43,167 nucleotides of DNA from Parahoeflea olei (GCF_001703635.1 NZ_LQZT01000034.1:1-43167); one strand, 5' to 3'. Counted from the first letter of the stretch, positions 1-8,458 are shown. The notes: a model not told the origin generated them from the sequence alone. A program made the numbers and translations.

Positions 1-310
1 CATCATCCGGGACGAAAAACCATGGCAAAACGCTTGACGAACAAGACAGTCGCTCCCCCTTGCCTCTTCCCGATGTCCCCCGCCTCATCTGCCGCTTGGC
101 ATCGACCCTCCGACCCGGCGCCGCAACCGTGCAGTCCTTCCGCTTTCCACCCAAAGCCGGCGGTTTGCCCGACACGCCCGCCCGCCGCTCAAAACAAGTT
201 GACGCTGGCCGCGCCCCGGCGCTAAAACCGCGCAATCCGCATCGGGACCCGATCCATCCGCCGCAAACCCGCCAAAGGGCGCGCACCGGAACCGGATTGC
301 CCGATCGCCC
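1..310. other. Gene-free leader upstream of tRNA-Ser
   Basis: No convincing protein-coding gene is visible. The open frames here are short, rich in Pro, Arg and Ala as expected of GC-rich non-coding DNA, and lack a Shine-Dalgarno sequence or recognisable domain. The only site I can support is a promoter-like pair at 199-228 that could drive the tRNA. Confidence 0.6.
199..228 (+). promoter_or_regulatory. Candidate sigma-70 promoter for tRNA-Ser
   Basis: TTGACG at 199-204 and TAAAAC at 223-228 are separated by 18 bp. This is a reasonable housekeeping -35/-10 pair and would give a leader of about 75 nt before the mature tRNA at 311. Predicted from pattern only. Confidence 0.4.
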
Positions 311-400
311 GGAGGGGTGGCCGAGCGGTTTAAGGCACCGGTCTTGAAAACCGGCGTGCGGGAGACCGTACCGTGGGTTCGAATCCCACCCCCTCCGCCA
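311..400 (+). tRNA. tRNA-Ser (anticodon UGA)
   Basis: The 90-nt sequence folds as a class II tRNA. The acceptor arms GGAGGGG and CCCCTCC pair and are followed by G and an encoded CCA end at 398-400. The anticodon loop CTTGAAA at 343-349 carries TGA at 345-347, flanked by a CCGGT/ACCGG stem. The long variable arm expected of serine tRNAs is present, and the T-loop reads GGTTCGAATCC. It decodes UCA and related serine codons. tRNA genes of this kind are common integration sites, but no integrase or repeated 3' end is seen nearby. Confidence 0.97.
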
Positions 401-629
401 TCGCGCCAGTTGTCCGCCCGGGGACAGGGTTTGCTTTTGATGCCGGAGACTGGTTCACACCCTTTTCGATGTTAAGTGGCTGCAGAGCGGTAATTGCCAT
501 CGTTCCCTGCCTTGCCGTCGCCACGCTTGACGCCAGACCTTCATGACAGCGGATGTTCCTCTCATTGCCCCATGGACGAGCGGGCATTGAGATCAGAGGC
601 AGCGCTCCAATCGGGAAAGGAATACGCCC

Positions 630-920
630 ATGCTCAAGGTCATCGCCCAGGATTTCATCAAGCCGGAGTCCATCGCGGTCGTCCTGCCGCTCTATCGCGA
701 ACTGGTCGACAAGACCCGGCAGGAAGAGCTTTGTATCGCCTATGATCTGTTCATCGACCAGAAGGACCCCGGTCACTTCATCTTCATCGAGGAATGGCCG
801 GATCGGGCGGCGCTGGACGCCCACTGTGCCAGCGAGCATTTCACCCGGCTGGTTCCGCTCATCAACGCTCATCAGCGGCAGGATGCGACGTTCATTCTGA
901 TGGATGGCTTTCCGGAATGA
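630..920 (+). CDS. Putative antibiotic biosynthesis monooxygenase (ABM/YgiN-like) protein
   Basis: The 96-residue product has the size and features of a single ABM-domain protein, a dimeric alpha/beta ferredoxin-like fold used by small quinol monooxygenases and related cofactor-free enzymes. Typical elements are the opening strand MLKVIAQDFI, the helix around PLYRELVDKTRQEELCIAY, the strand HFIFIEEWPD and the ASEHFTRL stretch near residues 68-75. An AAGGA sequence lies about 8 nt before the ATG. The substrate cannot be told from sequence; some relatives oxidise quinols and others have no known enzymatic role. It stands alone between the tRNA and a convergent efflux gene. Confidence 0.8.
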   Translation: MLKVIAQDFIKPESIAVVLPLYRELVDKTRQEELCIAYDLFIDQKDPGHFIFIEEWPDRAALDAHCASEHFTRLVPLINAHQRQDATFILMDGFPE

Positions 921-1014
921 CCCTGCCAGGACGGTCCCGACGATCGGCGGCAACCGGTGGAAACGCCGGCTGAGCGCGCCTGGATCTTGCCAACCGGACG
1001 CAAACGCGGCCCCA

Positions 1015-2472
1015 TCAGGCCCCGCTCCGTCGCGTGATCCAGACAATGAGAGCGGCGGCGGCCAGGACAGCGACGAGGTTGTAGATCATCGCATTCGCAA
1101 ACGCGTCGGCATAGCGCACCACCTGCGGCACGCCCTGGGCCATGTCGCTGTCCAGGATGCGGACGAAGAAGATGCCGACGATGGAAACGCCGAACGCACC
1201 GCCGACCTGCTGCATCGTCGAGATCAGTCCGGCGGCCATGCCGGCATGTCGATCTTCCACGAAGCCGATGACGAGATTGAGCAGCGGTGTCATCGACAGG
1301 CCCTGCCCGAAGCCGAACAGGATCAGCGCCGGAAGCAGGGAAAATGCGCCGTCCTTGCCGGAAAGACCGGTTGCCGAGAGGATCAGCCAACCGATGCCGG
1401 CCGCATAGGTCAGCGCGCCGCCCGCGATGCCGATCGTACCGAGCCGCGCAACCAGCCGGGGGGCCAGCAAAGACGCCGCGACGAAGCCGACACTCGCGGG
1501 CGCGAACAGCAGCCCGGCCTCGAAGGGTGTCAGCCCCAGTCCCGACTGGACGAGCAAGGCAAAGCACAGGAACAGGGAGGTCGACGTCGAATAGATCAGC
1601 AGGACCACCAGGGACCCCGCCGAAAAGCCCCCGTTGCGAAACAGGCCGAGGTCGATCGCGGGATGACCTCCGTTGCGGCTTTCGCGGCGTTCCCAGACCA
1701 GGAAGGCGCAAAGCAGGGCGGCGGATGCCGCCATGCTGGCCCAGGTCCATGCGGCCCAGCCTACGTTCGGCCCTTCGAGCAGCGGCAGCAGAAGAAGCAA
1801 AAGCCCGGCCGTCGCCAGGCCAATGCCCGGCCAATCGACGCGCACCGCATCGGCGGCGCGGGATTCCGGGACGCTCCGGGCCAGGAGTGCCGCGCCGATG
1901 CCGATGGGCAGGTTCACCAGGAAGATGATGCGCCAGCCAAGGCCGAAGAGATCGCTTTCGACGATCAGCCCGCCGAGCACCTGGCCGGCGATGGCTGCAA
2001 GCCCCAGCGTCATCCCGAGCAGGCCGAAAGCCCGCATCCGGCCCGCCTCGTCATACATCACCCGCAGCAGGGCATAGACTTGCGGGAACAGGATTGCGCC
2101 CGCAGCGCCTTGCAGCAGCCGTGCGACGATCAGGCTGGTTGTGTCCGGGGCGATGCCGCAGAGGAAAGATGTCACGGCAAAGCCGAGCATCCCGAGGGAA
2201 AACAAGCGGCGGCGTCCGTGCCGGTCGCCCAACCGGCCGCCTGCGATCAGCAGCACGCCGAAGGCCAGTTCGTAACCGGCGATGACGAAGCCGATCTCGG
2301 CGAAACTCGCACCGAGATCCGCCTGCATCGACGGTATGGCGACATTGACGACGAACAGATCGAACACGGTCATGAACCCGCCGAGCAGCAGGATGGCGAG
2401 GGCAAGCGCGGACGGGCGCTGCGATGCGGTGCAATTTTCCGGTTCGGGAAGCGGTTGGGACATCTGCGACAT
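1015..2472 (-). CDS. MFS drug efflux transporter, DHA2 (14-TM) family
   Basis: The 485-residue inner-membrane protein resembles the EmrB/QacA (DHA2) branch of proton-driven multidrug exporters. It has about 14 hydrophobic segments, the first at FMTVFDLFVVNVAIPSMQADLG. The loop between segments 2 and 3 carries the MFS signature GGRLGDRHGRRR, and the motif-C-like stretch AIAGQVLGG follows. I place the start at 2472 because AAGGAG sits 6 nt upstream of that ATG; an in-frame ATG at 2496 lacks a comparable site. The gene diverges from the XRE regulator at 2548, which probably controls it. The exported compound is unknown. Confidence 0.88.
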   Translation of the reverse strand: MSQMSQPLPEPENCTASQRPSALALAILLLGGFMTVFDLFVVNVAIPSMQADLGASFAEIGFVIAGYELAFGVLLIAGGRLGDRHGRRRLFSLGMLGFAVTSFLCGIAPDTTSLIVARLLQGAAGAILFPQVYALLRVMYDEAGRMRAFGLLGMTLGLAAIAGQVLGGLIVESDLFGLGWRIIFLVNLPIGIGAALLARSVPESRAADAVRVDWPGIGLATAGLLLLLLPLLEGPNVGWAAWTWASMAASAALLCAFLVWERRESRNGGHPAIDLGLFRNGGFSAGSLVVLLIYSTSTSLFLCFALLVQSGLGLTPFEAGLLFAPASVGFVAASLLAPRLVARLGTIGIAGGALTYAAGIGWLILSATGLSGKDGAFSLLPALILFGFGQGLSMTPLLNLVIGFVEDRHAGMAAGLISTMQQVGGAFGVSIVGIFFVRILDSDMAQGVPQVVRYADAFANAMIYNLVAVLAAAALIVWITRRSGA

Positions 2473-2486
2473 GACGGCTCCTTTTC

Positions 2487-2515
2487 TTGATGCCATCGGA
2501 TATCGCGTGCATAAT
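2487..2515 (+). promoter_or_regulatory. Candidate promoter of the XRE regulator gene
   Basis: TTGATG at 2487-2492 and CATAAT at 2510-2515 are separated by 17 bp, a good sigma-70 match. Initiation would fall near 2522, inside the direct repeats at 2518-2550, so the regulator could repress its own transcription. Prediction only. Confidence 0.5.
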
Positions 2516-2517
2516 CC

Positions 2518-2550
2518 TGTTACTATGGAACAAGTTATGGTGTTACTATG
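2518..2550 (+). repeat. Direct repeat pair TGTTACTATG, candidate XRE operator
   Basis: The 10-bp sequence TGTTACTATG occurs at 2518-2527 and again at 2541-2550, 23 bp apart start to start, so the copies lie on nearly the same face of the helix. The second copy contains the start codon of the regulator. Both sit between the divergent efflux and regulator genes, where an autoregulatory operator is expected. Confidence 0.5.
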
Positions 2551-3432
2551 AGCAATATGCAGGCGGCGCGGCTTGATCGGACCCGCACCGAACTCGCGGA
2601 TTTCCTGCGTCGTCGCCGCGAGGCGGTGTCACCGATGGATGTCGGCCTGCCGGCCGGCAAGCGCCGCCGGACACCGGGCCTGCGTCGCGAGGAAGTGGCG
2701 GCGCTCGCGGGCGTCGGCCTCACCTGGTACACCTGGCTCGAACAGGGCCGTGATATTTCGGTATCGTCGGCCTTTCTCGACAATGTGGCCCGCGTCCTCA
2801 AGCTCGACGAGACCGAGAGGCGGCACCTGTTCCTGCTCGCCCATCACCGCCCGCCGACGATCGCCGGACGCCAATGGTGCGTCCTGCCGCCGCTGGTGCG
2901 TCGCATGATCGACGATCTGGCCGCGCATCCGGCCTATGTGATGAACCTGCGATGGGACGTGATCGGCTGGAACGCGGCGGCGCAAGCGCTGTTCGGCTTC
3001 GAGGAACGGGAGGAAACCGAACGCAACATGCTGTGGATGCTGTTTGCCGATGGTCGACTCCAGGACCGGATCGTCGAATGGGAGGCGCAGGCGCCGCAGA
3101 TCATCGCCAGTTTCCGGCGCGACTACGCCCAGGCGCCGCAGGACGACGACATGACGGGCCTTGTCGAGATGCTGGAGGAGCAGTCCCCTTCGTTCCGGGA
3201 GCTCTGGCGCCGCCATGACGTGCACGGGGTATGCGAGGGACGGCGCAGTTTTCGGGTCGATGGCATCGGTCCTGTCGCCTTCGATCATACGACCCTGATC
3301 GTCGACGCGGACAAACACCTTCGGCTGGTGTTCTACGCTGCGATGCAAGGCCGTGAAGCCTCGGAGCGTTTCACGGCACATCTTCGGCTCGCGCCTCCGG
3401 ACGGGGGGCGCGCGTCCAGCCCCGGGTCGTGA
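2548..3432 (+). CDS. XRE-family regulator with MmyB-like ligand-binding domain
   Basis: The 294-residue product begins with a helix-turn-helix domain at about residues 10-95: RRTPGLRREEVAALAGVGLTW is the recognition region, followed by WLEQGRD and the FLDNVARVLKLDETER helix. The remainder (from about residue 105) matches the layout of the MmyB-like, PAS-like ligand-binding domain, with YVMNLRWDVIGWNAAAQALFG and the late FDHTTLIVD and LRLVFYAA strands. Such proteins are often found beside efflux pumps or dehydrogenases and respond to small lipophilic ligands. It diverges from the DHA2 pump, its probable target. An alternative ATG three codons downstream (2557) is equally plausible, as neither start has a strong ribosome-binding site. 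Confidence 0.88.
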   Translation: MSNMQAARLDRTRTELADFLRRRREAVSPMDVGLPAGKRRRTPGLRREEVAALAGVGLTWYTWLEQGRDISVSSAFLDNVARVLKLDETERRHLFLLAHHRPPTIAGRQWCVLPPLVRRMIDDLAAHPAYVMNLRWDVIGWNAAAQALFGFEEREETERNMLWMLFADGRLQDRIVEWEAQAPQIIASFRRDYAQAPQDDDMTGLVEMLEEQSPSFRELWRRHDVHGVCEGRRSFRVDGIGPVAFDHTTLIVDADKHLRLVFYAAMQGREASERFTAHLRLAPPDGGRASSPGS

Positions 3433-3525
3433 AAGATCGAAGCGAGGACCGCGCGCGGCCCTTCCCGCAAGCGGGCCAAATTCCACACCCGGATCGGCGC
3501 CCTGCGCTCGTGGTTGCCGGTCGAC

Positions 3526-4473
3526 CTACCCGCGAGGGCTCGTTGCCGATCCATCCCGGGACCGATCGGCCATCTCCAGGAATGCCCTGGCCGCGGGGGT
3601 CGGGTCTCGCGCCGCCAGGCACAGTCCGAATGCCGCCTCTTCGGCGTCGATCCGGCGATAGGCGATGCGGTCGCTGCGGAAGCTTGCCATGCTCGCCGGA
3701 ACGATGGAGACGCCGGCGCCAATGGCGACGAGCGACAACACGGCATGCATGCCGTAGGCCTCCTGAGTAATCCGGGGGGAAAAGCCGGCGCCGGCGCAGA
3801 GCCTGACAACCTGCAGGTGGAAACCGCGTCCCTCGGCCACGGGCCAGAGGATGAAGGGTTCGCCTGCGAGATCGGTCACTGTCAGCCCGGGCCTTGCCGC
3901 CAGCGGATGATCGGCTGGCAGGGCCATGCAGAGACGGTCCCGGTCGAAGGTGTGCAGCTCAATCCCCGCGGCATCCGGCAAGGGAGGGATCAGAACGCCC
4001 AGGTCCAGCGTGCCGTCCCTCAGGCTGGCGACCTGGCTTGCGGTGGTCGCCTCACGCAATTCAAGCCGCACGTCGGGGCGCGCCTTGCGGAAGGCGCCGA
4101 TCCTATCGGGCAGCCGCCCGTAAAGTGCGCTTCCGACATAGCCGAGCCGGACAAGGCCGGTGCGGCCGGCCGCGGTCTCGCGCGCCACGAAGATCGCGTG
4201 ATCGGCCTGGCGCAGCGTTTCGCGCGCCTCGCGCAGGAATGCCTGGCCCGCCTCGGTCAAGCCGTTGATGCGGTTGCCGCCGCGGGCAATCAGCGACACG
4301 CCGAGATCGTCCTCAAGCCGGCGGATCGCCACCGTCAATGGCGGCAGCGACATGCCGAGGCGCAGCGCCGCCCGGTGGAAGTGCCCTTCCTCGGCAACCG
4401 CAACGAACTGCTCGAGTTTGCGCAGGTCGATCATCCCGCGTGCAGGACGCCCCGGCTCTGATACTCCAGACAT
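3526..4473 (-). CDS. LysR-family transcriptional regulator
   Basis: The 315-residue product is a LysR-type regulator. Its N-terminal winged helix-turn-helix runs from DLRKLEQFVAVAEEGHFHRA through the recognition helix PPLTVAIRRLEDDLG. The substrate-binding domain follows from about residue 105 (LVRLGYVGSALYGRLP). I chose the start at 4473 because GAGGG lies about 8 nt upstream; starting at the ATG at 4434 (MIDLRK) would give 302 residues with a weaker site. The open frame continues much further upstream, but that part overlaps the divergent dehydrogenase gene and has no LysR character. It probably regulates the divergent short-chain dehydrogenase; no operator could be assigned with confidence in the 72-bp gap. 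Confidence 0.9.
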   Translation of the reverse strand: MSGVSEPGRPARGMIDLRKLEQFVAVAEEGHFHRAALRLGMSLPPLTVAIRRLEDDLGVSLIARGGNRINGLTEAGQAFLREARETLRQADHAIFVARETAAGRTGLVRLGYVGSALYGRLPDRIGAFRKARPDVRLELREATTASQVASLRDGTLDLGVLIPPLPDAAGIELHTFDRDRLCMALPADHPLAARPGLTVTDLAGEPFILWPVAEGRGFHLQVVRLCAGAGFSPRITQEAYGMHAVLSLVAIGAGVSIVPASMASFRSDRIAYRRIDAEEAAFGLCLAARDPTPAARAFLEMADRSRDGSATSPRG

Positions 4474-4545
4474 ATCGCAGGCCCTCAACTTTGGTATTGG
4501 ATGTATCGTAGGCGAACTGCCATCTTCCATGCAATGGAGGATGCC

Positions 4546-5424
4546 ATGACCATCACACAACCGGATTTTACCGGGCGCACGGTGCTGATAACCGGCGCGG
4601 GACGAGGCCTCGGCCTCGCTTACGCGCGGGAAACCGGTCGCCTCGGCGCCACCGTTCTTCTGCACGATGTCGGCGCCAATGCGGACGGAGCCGGAACCGA
4701 TCCGGCCATCGCGGAAAACGCCGTTGCCATGCTTCGCGGGGAGCGGATCGACGCGCACCCGTTTCATTGCCGGATCGATACACGCGATGCCTGTCATGGC
4801 CTGGTGAGTGACTGCCTGGCGGTGAACGGTCGCCTGGATGCGGTGATCCACAATGCCGGCTGGGTCGGCTATCAAGGGATCGAAGCGGTGGAGGAGACAT
4901 CCTTCGATCACATGATGGCGGTCATGGCGAAAGCCCCGCTCTGGATCGCACAGGCCGCCTGGCCTGCCATGCGGGAAGCGGGGTATGGCCGGATCGTGCT
5001 GACGACCTCGTGCCGCGCTCTTTATCCGCAATATGTGCAGAAAGGGCTCGCCTCCTACGCGGCCGCCAAGATGGCCGCCGTCGGTATCGTCCATGTGCTG
5101 GCGGATGAAGGGACCGAGCATGGAATCATCGTCAACGCTGTCTCCCCCGTGGCCAAGACCCGGATGTGGGGCGTCAAGGGAGAGCCCGACGATCTCAGGC
5201 CCGAGGCGGTCGCGCCGGGTGTTGCCTTCCTGGCCTCGAATGCCTGCACGCAAGGCGGCTGGATCCTGCGCGCCGCGAACGGGCAGTTTCACGCCACCCG
5301 CGCGGTCGAGGCTGAGGGCGTCGACTATCCTTACGACCTGCGGGCCGTTCCGGTCGGCACGGCTGCGGCGGTGGCTTCGGCCTGGGACCGGATTGCGATC
5401 GCCGCGCGTGAAGCTCGGGGATGA
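4546..5424 (+). CDS. Short-chain dehydrogenase/reductase (SDR)
   Basis: The 292-residue protein has a Rossmann nucleotide-binding motif TGAGRGLGLA at residues 16-25 and HNAGWVG as the NNAG-like motif. The catalytic Tyr-x-x-x-Lys is YAAAK, with Y171 and K175. The catalytic serine is probably S155, which gives a Ser-Tyr spacing three residues longer than usual. The sequence resembles the classical SDR domain of (3R)-hydroxyacyl-CoA dehydrogenases of the multifunctional-enzyme type, but the substrate is unknown. The start at 4546 follows GGAGG with 5-nt spacing; the in-frame ATG at 4501 has no such site. It diverges from the LysR gene and converges with the GNAT gene. Confidence 0.88.
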   Translation: MTITQPDFTGRTVLITGAGRGLGLAYARETGRLGATVLLHDVGANADGAGTDPAIAENAVAMLRGERIDAHPFHCRIDTRDACHGLVSDCLAVNGRLDAVIHNAGWVGYQGIEAVEETSFDHMMAVMAKAPLWIAQAAWPAMREAGYGRIVLTTSCRALYPQYVQKGLASYAAAKMAAVGIVHVLADEGTEHGIIVNAVSPVAKTRMWGVKGEPDDLRPEAVAPGVAFLASNACTQGGWILRAANGQFHATRAVEAEGVDYPYDLRAVPVGTAAAVASAWDRIAIAAREARG

Positions 5425-5550
5425 CCGCCCTGTCCGGGAGGCGTCCAATCCCAAGGCAACCACCGGCGAAGGCGCGGCGCGGAGCGGTCAGGGCGCTGCC
5501 CCTCCCCCTTGCGCGGTGAGCCGGGCGGCAGGCCCGGCCCCGCGCCGGCA

Positions 5551-6105
5551 TCAGGGCTTCGGCGCAGCGGAGATCCATTCGCGGCGCAGGATGGCGTATT
5601 GCATGGTGTTTTCGTAGATCGGATCGCCCGCCGCGTCCCGGGTGAACGAGATGAACTCGATGAACAGCCCTTCCCTGCGCATGCCGAGCTTTTCGCACAG
5701 GCGCTGCGAGGACGTGTTGTGATCCTCGACATAGGCATAGAGCCGCCGAAACCCCATGTCGCGGAACAAATGGTCGAACAGCGCGCGCGCCGCTTCGAAG
5801 GCATATCCCTTGCCGCTGAACCGGGGATTGAGGTTCCAGCCGACGGAGGTGGTGCCGTCGTCCTCCTCGTCCTCGCCGCCGCCGAACAGGTCGCCGATGA
5901 CCTGGCCGGTCTGTTTCAGGCAGATCGCCACGCTGCCCGCGTCCCGGGCGCGCTTTTCGACCTCGGTCTCCGCCGCGGCCAGATCGGCGAGCTTGAGCTC
6001 GAGGAAACAGGTGGCGGTGGGCGCGTTGAGATAGGCGAACAGATCGGCTGCGTCGCCTTTCCGGAAGGGTCTCAGGATCAGCCGTTCGGTTTCGATGATC
6101 CGCAT
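5551..6105 (-). CDS. GNAT-family N-acetyltransferase (RimJ/RimL-like)
   Basis: The 184-residue protein opens with IIETERLILRPFRKGDAADL, the characteristic start of RimJ/RimL-type GNAT acetyltransferases. It contains VGWNLNPRFSGKGYAFEAAR, where the R/Q-x-x-G-x-G/A-like segment binds acetyl-CoA, and ends the domain with HNTSSQRLCEKLGMRREG. GGAG lies 8 nt before the ATG. The gene starts 22 bp after the stop of the upstream efflux gene on the same strand, so the two are probably cotranscribed under the TetR regulator at 7733. The acceptor is unknown; an amine-containing drug or a protein N-terminus are both possible. Confidence 0.87.
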   Translation of the reverse strand: MRIIETERLILRPFRKGDAADLFAYLNAPTATCFLELKLADLAAAETEVEKRARDAGSVAICLKQTGQVIGDLFGGGEDEEDDGTTSVGWNLNPRFSGKGYAFEAARALFDHLFRDMGFRRLYAYVEDHNTSSQRLCEKLGMRREGLFIEFISFTRDAAGDPIYENTMQYAILRREWISAAPKP

Positions 6106-6127
6106 GGGCGATACTCCGCAATTGTCG

Positions 6128-7651
6128 TCAGGAATGGGCGCGCGACAGCGCCCGCTGGCCGGCGAGGGTGAAAAACACCAGAACAGCCAGTGCGGCGATC
6201 ACCGCGGCAGCCGTCATCAGCAGCGCGGTGTGGGTATGGATGAAGGCCGCCTTGCCGGCTTCGAGCAGCGCGGCGGCCTCATCGCCGCCCAGTGCCCGCG
6301 CGACGATATGGACATCGCCGATCGACCGGGCCGCCTGTTCGGCCAGGGGCTGCGACAGGCTCGCCGGCAGTTCGATCGCGCGGCTGAACGCGGACGACAT
6401 GAAGACCCCGAACAGGGTGATGCCGAGGCCGGTGCCGAGTTCATAGCCCGTCGCCTCCAGAGAGCCCGCCGCCCCGCCGCGGCTGGCATCGACGGAGCCC
6501 ATGATGGCGATCGAGGAGGCCGTCAGCCCGATGCTGAGCGTGAGCCCGAGAACGGCGAGTGCCACGGGGACCGAAAAGCCCGGGTCGCCGAAATCGCTCC
6601 GGCCGAGAAACACCAGCGCCGCCGCCGAGACCGCAAGCGAGAGGCTGGCAACCGCCCGCAACCCGAACCGGTTGGACAGATGGCCGGCGACCGGGCCGCC
6701 GACGGCCGCGGCTGCCATGATCGGGATCATGAAGATGCCCGCCTGCAGCGGCGTCTTGCCGAGCACATATTGCAGTTCCTGCGCCAGCGTCAGTTCGACG
6801 CCGGCCAGCGCGCCGGACGCGATGACGGCCATCATCAGGCCGGCGACGACCGCGGGATGGGACAGCAGCGACAGGTCCAGCATCGGCTCCGGCGCGGTGA
6901 GCTGCTTGCGGACGAACAGGGTGAGCGCGCCCACGCCGAAGCCCAGCGTCGCGACGATGGCCGGCAGGCTTTGCCCCGTCCCGAACCCGGCCTTGATCCC
7001 GTAGACCAGCGAGATCATGCCGGCGATCAGCAGCAGCGCCTGACCGATCGGCCACCGGCCCGGCGTCACCGCCTCGCCGCGCGGCACCAGGGCGTAGCAG
7101 GCCGGTGCCACCACCAGCATCACCGGCACATTGACCAGGAACACCGAGCCCCACCAGAAATGCTCGAGCAGGGCGTCGCCGGCAAGCGGGCCGACGGCAG
7201 CGCCGGCGGCCCCGACCATGCCCCACAGGCCGAGCGCCATGGCGCGCTCGCTCTCGTCCTCGAAGGTCTTGCGGATCAGGCCGAGCACGCAGGGCATGAT
7301 CATCGCGCCGCCGACGGCGAGAAGCAGCCTTGCGGCAATCAGCATGGCGGGGCTTTGCGCGAAGGCGGCCGCCACCGAGGCGAGCGCGAAGATGATGAGG
7401 CCGACGAGCAGGATCCTGCGGTTGCCGACCCGGTCGGCGAGCGTGCCCATCGGCACCAGAAGCCCCGCCATCACGAGCGGATAGATGTCGATGATCCACA
7501 GCACCTGGGTGCCGGACGCGTTCAGCGCTTGCGTGAGCGTCGGGATCGCGACATGCAGGATCGTCATGTCCAGCACCACCGGCAGGAATGCGAGCATGAC
7601 AGCGACGAGCACGAGCCAGCGGCGGGCGGGAAGAGAAACGGACGGCATCAT
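6128..7651 (-). CDS. MFS efflux transporter, DHA2 family (SmvA/QacA-like)
   Basis: This 507-residue membrane protein has about 14 hydrophobic segments. Segment 1 carries LPVVLDMTILHVAIPTLTQA with an acidic residue (LDMT), as in QacA/SmvA cation exporters. The loop motif GTLADRVGNRRI and motif C GMVGAAGAAVGPLAG are intact. The ATG codons at 7651 and 7648 are adjacent; AGGTGA immediately upstream makes the second plausible too. Its likely promoter contains the TetR operator (see 7682-7701). With the downstream GNAT gene it forms an efflux-plus-modification pair suggestive of drug or biocide resistance; substrates are not known. Confidence 0.9.
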   Translation of the reverse strand: MMPSVSLPARRWLVLVAVMLAFLPVVLDMTILHVAIPTLTQALNASGTQVLWIIDIYPLVMAGLLVPMGTLADRVGNRRILLVGLIIFALASVAAAFAQSPAMLIAARLLLAVGGAMIMPCVLGLIRKTFEDESERAMALGLWGMVGAAGAAVGPLAGDALLEHFWWGSVFLVNVPVMLVVAPACYALVPRGEAVTPGRWPIGQALLLIAGMISLVYGIKAGFGTGQSLPAIVATLGFGVGALTLFVRKQLTAPEPMLDLSLLSHPAVVAGLMMAVIASGALAGVELTLAQELQYVLGKTPLQAGIFMIPIMAAAAVGGPVAGHLSNRFGLRAVASLSLAVSAAALVFLGRSDFGDPGFSVPVALAVLGLTLSIGLTASSIAIMGSVDASRGGAAGSLEATGYELGTGLGITLFGVFMSSAFSRAIELPASLSQPLAEQAARSIGDVHIVARALGGDEAAALLEAGKAAFIHTHTALLMTAAAVIAALAVLVFFTLAGQRALSRAHS

Positions 7652-7676
7652 TCACCTGAAAGAGATTGCGTCCGTC

Positions 7677-7704
7677 GATATAAATACATACGTATGGATT
7701 TCAA
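7677..7704 (-). promoter_or_regulatory. Candidate promoter of the DHA2-GNAT operon
   Basis: Reading leftward, TTGAAA (complement of 7699-7704) and TATATC (complement of 7677-7682) are 16 bp apart. The palindromic TetR operator occupies the spacer between them, so bound repressor would block RNA polymerase directly. Confidence 0.45.
7682..7701. promoter_or_regulatory. Palindromic operator for the adjacent TetR regulator
   Basis: AAATACATACGTATGGATTT is a 20-bp dyad centred on CATACGTATG, symmetric at all but one base pair (7686/7697). It lies between the divergent DHA2 and TetR genes and within the predicted efflux promoter, the usual place for a TetR-family operator. Confidence 0.7.
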
Positions 7705-7732
7705 TAACAATCCGGAAGGAAGGAGCCAGCAG

Positions 7733-8275
7733 GTGGGCAGAAAACCGACGATCACGCGCGAGGGGCTGCTCGAAATCGCGGAATCGATCGTCCGCACCGA
7801 AGGCGCGGCCGGCCTGACCGTCGATGCCCTTGCGAAGGCGGCGGGCATTTCCAAAGGTGGCGTCCAGTATTCCTTCCCGTCAAAAGAAGATCTGGTGCGT
7901 GCCCTGGTCGAGCGGTGGACGGATCAGTTCAATGCGCTGCTGGGCGACCTCGACGAGGTACCGCCGGCCGATCTCGTGCGCAAATACCTCGCGGTCATGC
8001 GCCACTCGCACGTGGCCATGAATGCCAAGATGGCCGGGCTGATGATCGGCTACATCCAGAACCCGCAAAACATCGAGGACACCCGCCAGTGGTACCGGTC
8101 GATGTTCGAGCGCCTGGGCGGAGAGACGGGCGTGGCGCAGGCGGCGCGCGTCGCCCTGCTGGCGGCCGAGGGCCTGTTTCTGCTGCGCATTGTCGGCATC
8201 GATCAGGATGGCGAATGGAGCGCCTTTCTCGACGATGTCGAGCAGGTGTTCGAGCGCCTGCTGGAGACCAGCTGA
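7733..8275 (+). CDS. TetR-family transcriptional repressor
   Basis: The 180-residue product starts GRKPTITREGLLEIAESIV and has a TetR helix-turn-helix at about residues 25-50 (GLTVDALAKAAGISKGGVQY followed by SFPSKEDLV). The rest is helical and variable, as in ligand-binding domains of this family, with a tetracyclin-repressor-like C-terminus. I take the GTG at 7733 as the start because AGGAGC precedes it at good spacing within GGAAGGAAGGAG. The upstream in-frame ATG at 7694 lies inside the palindromic operator and would be unlikely to be in the mRNA. It probably represses the divergent efflux-acetyltransferase operon and itself. Confidence 0.9.
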   Translation: MGRKPTITREGLLEIAESIVRTEGAAGLTVDALAKAAGISKGGVQYSFPSKEDLVRALVERWTDQFNALLGDLDEVPPADLVRKYLAVMRHSHVAMNAKMAGLMIGYIQNPQNIEDTRQWYRSMFERLGGETGVAQAARVALLAAEGLFLLRIVGIDQDGEWSAFLDDVEQVFERLLETS

Positions 8276-8458
8276 ACCGGTGTCACGGCCGGGCATAGGG
8301 CTTAGACGCCCAAGGCAGCGACCGTGAAGTCAGGGATATTTCGGACCTTGGCTCAAGCGCTCCACGATGCGAAAAGTGCTATCACAGACGGCCCACTCGA
8401 CACCTGCCCGAGCCGGTTTGCGCCATGGCCGATCAACCTCGGCCATAACGCGTCCGGT

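Noticed and set aside
311..400. tRNA-Ser as the attachment site of an integrated element
   Set aside because: No integrase gene, and no second copy of the tRNA 3' end was noticed in the window.
904..2490. Rightward 528-codon open frame opposite the DHA2 efflux gene
   Set aside because: It is antisense to a well-supported 14-TM transporter, its product is low-complexity (Arg, Gln, Asp, Ala) and matches no domain.
6095..7732. Upstream extension of the TetR frame by more than 500 codons
   Set aside because: The extension is antisense to the DHA2 transporter and low-complexity; the TetR fold starts only after the GTG at 7733.
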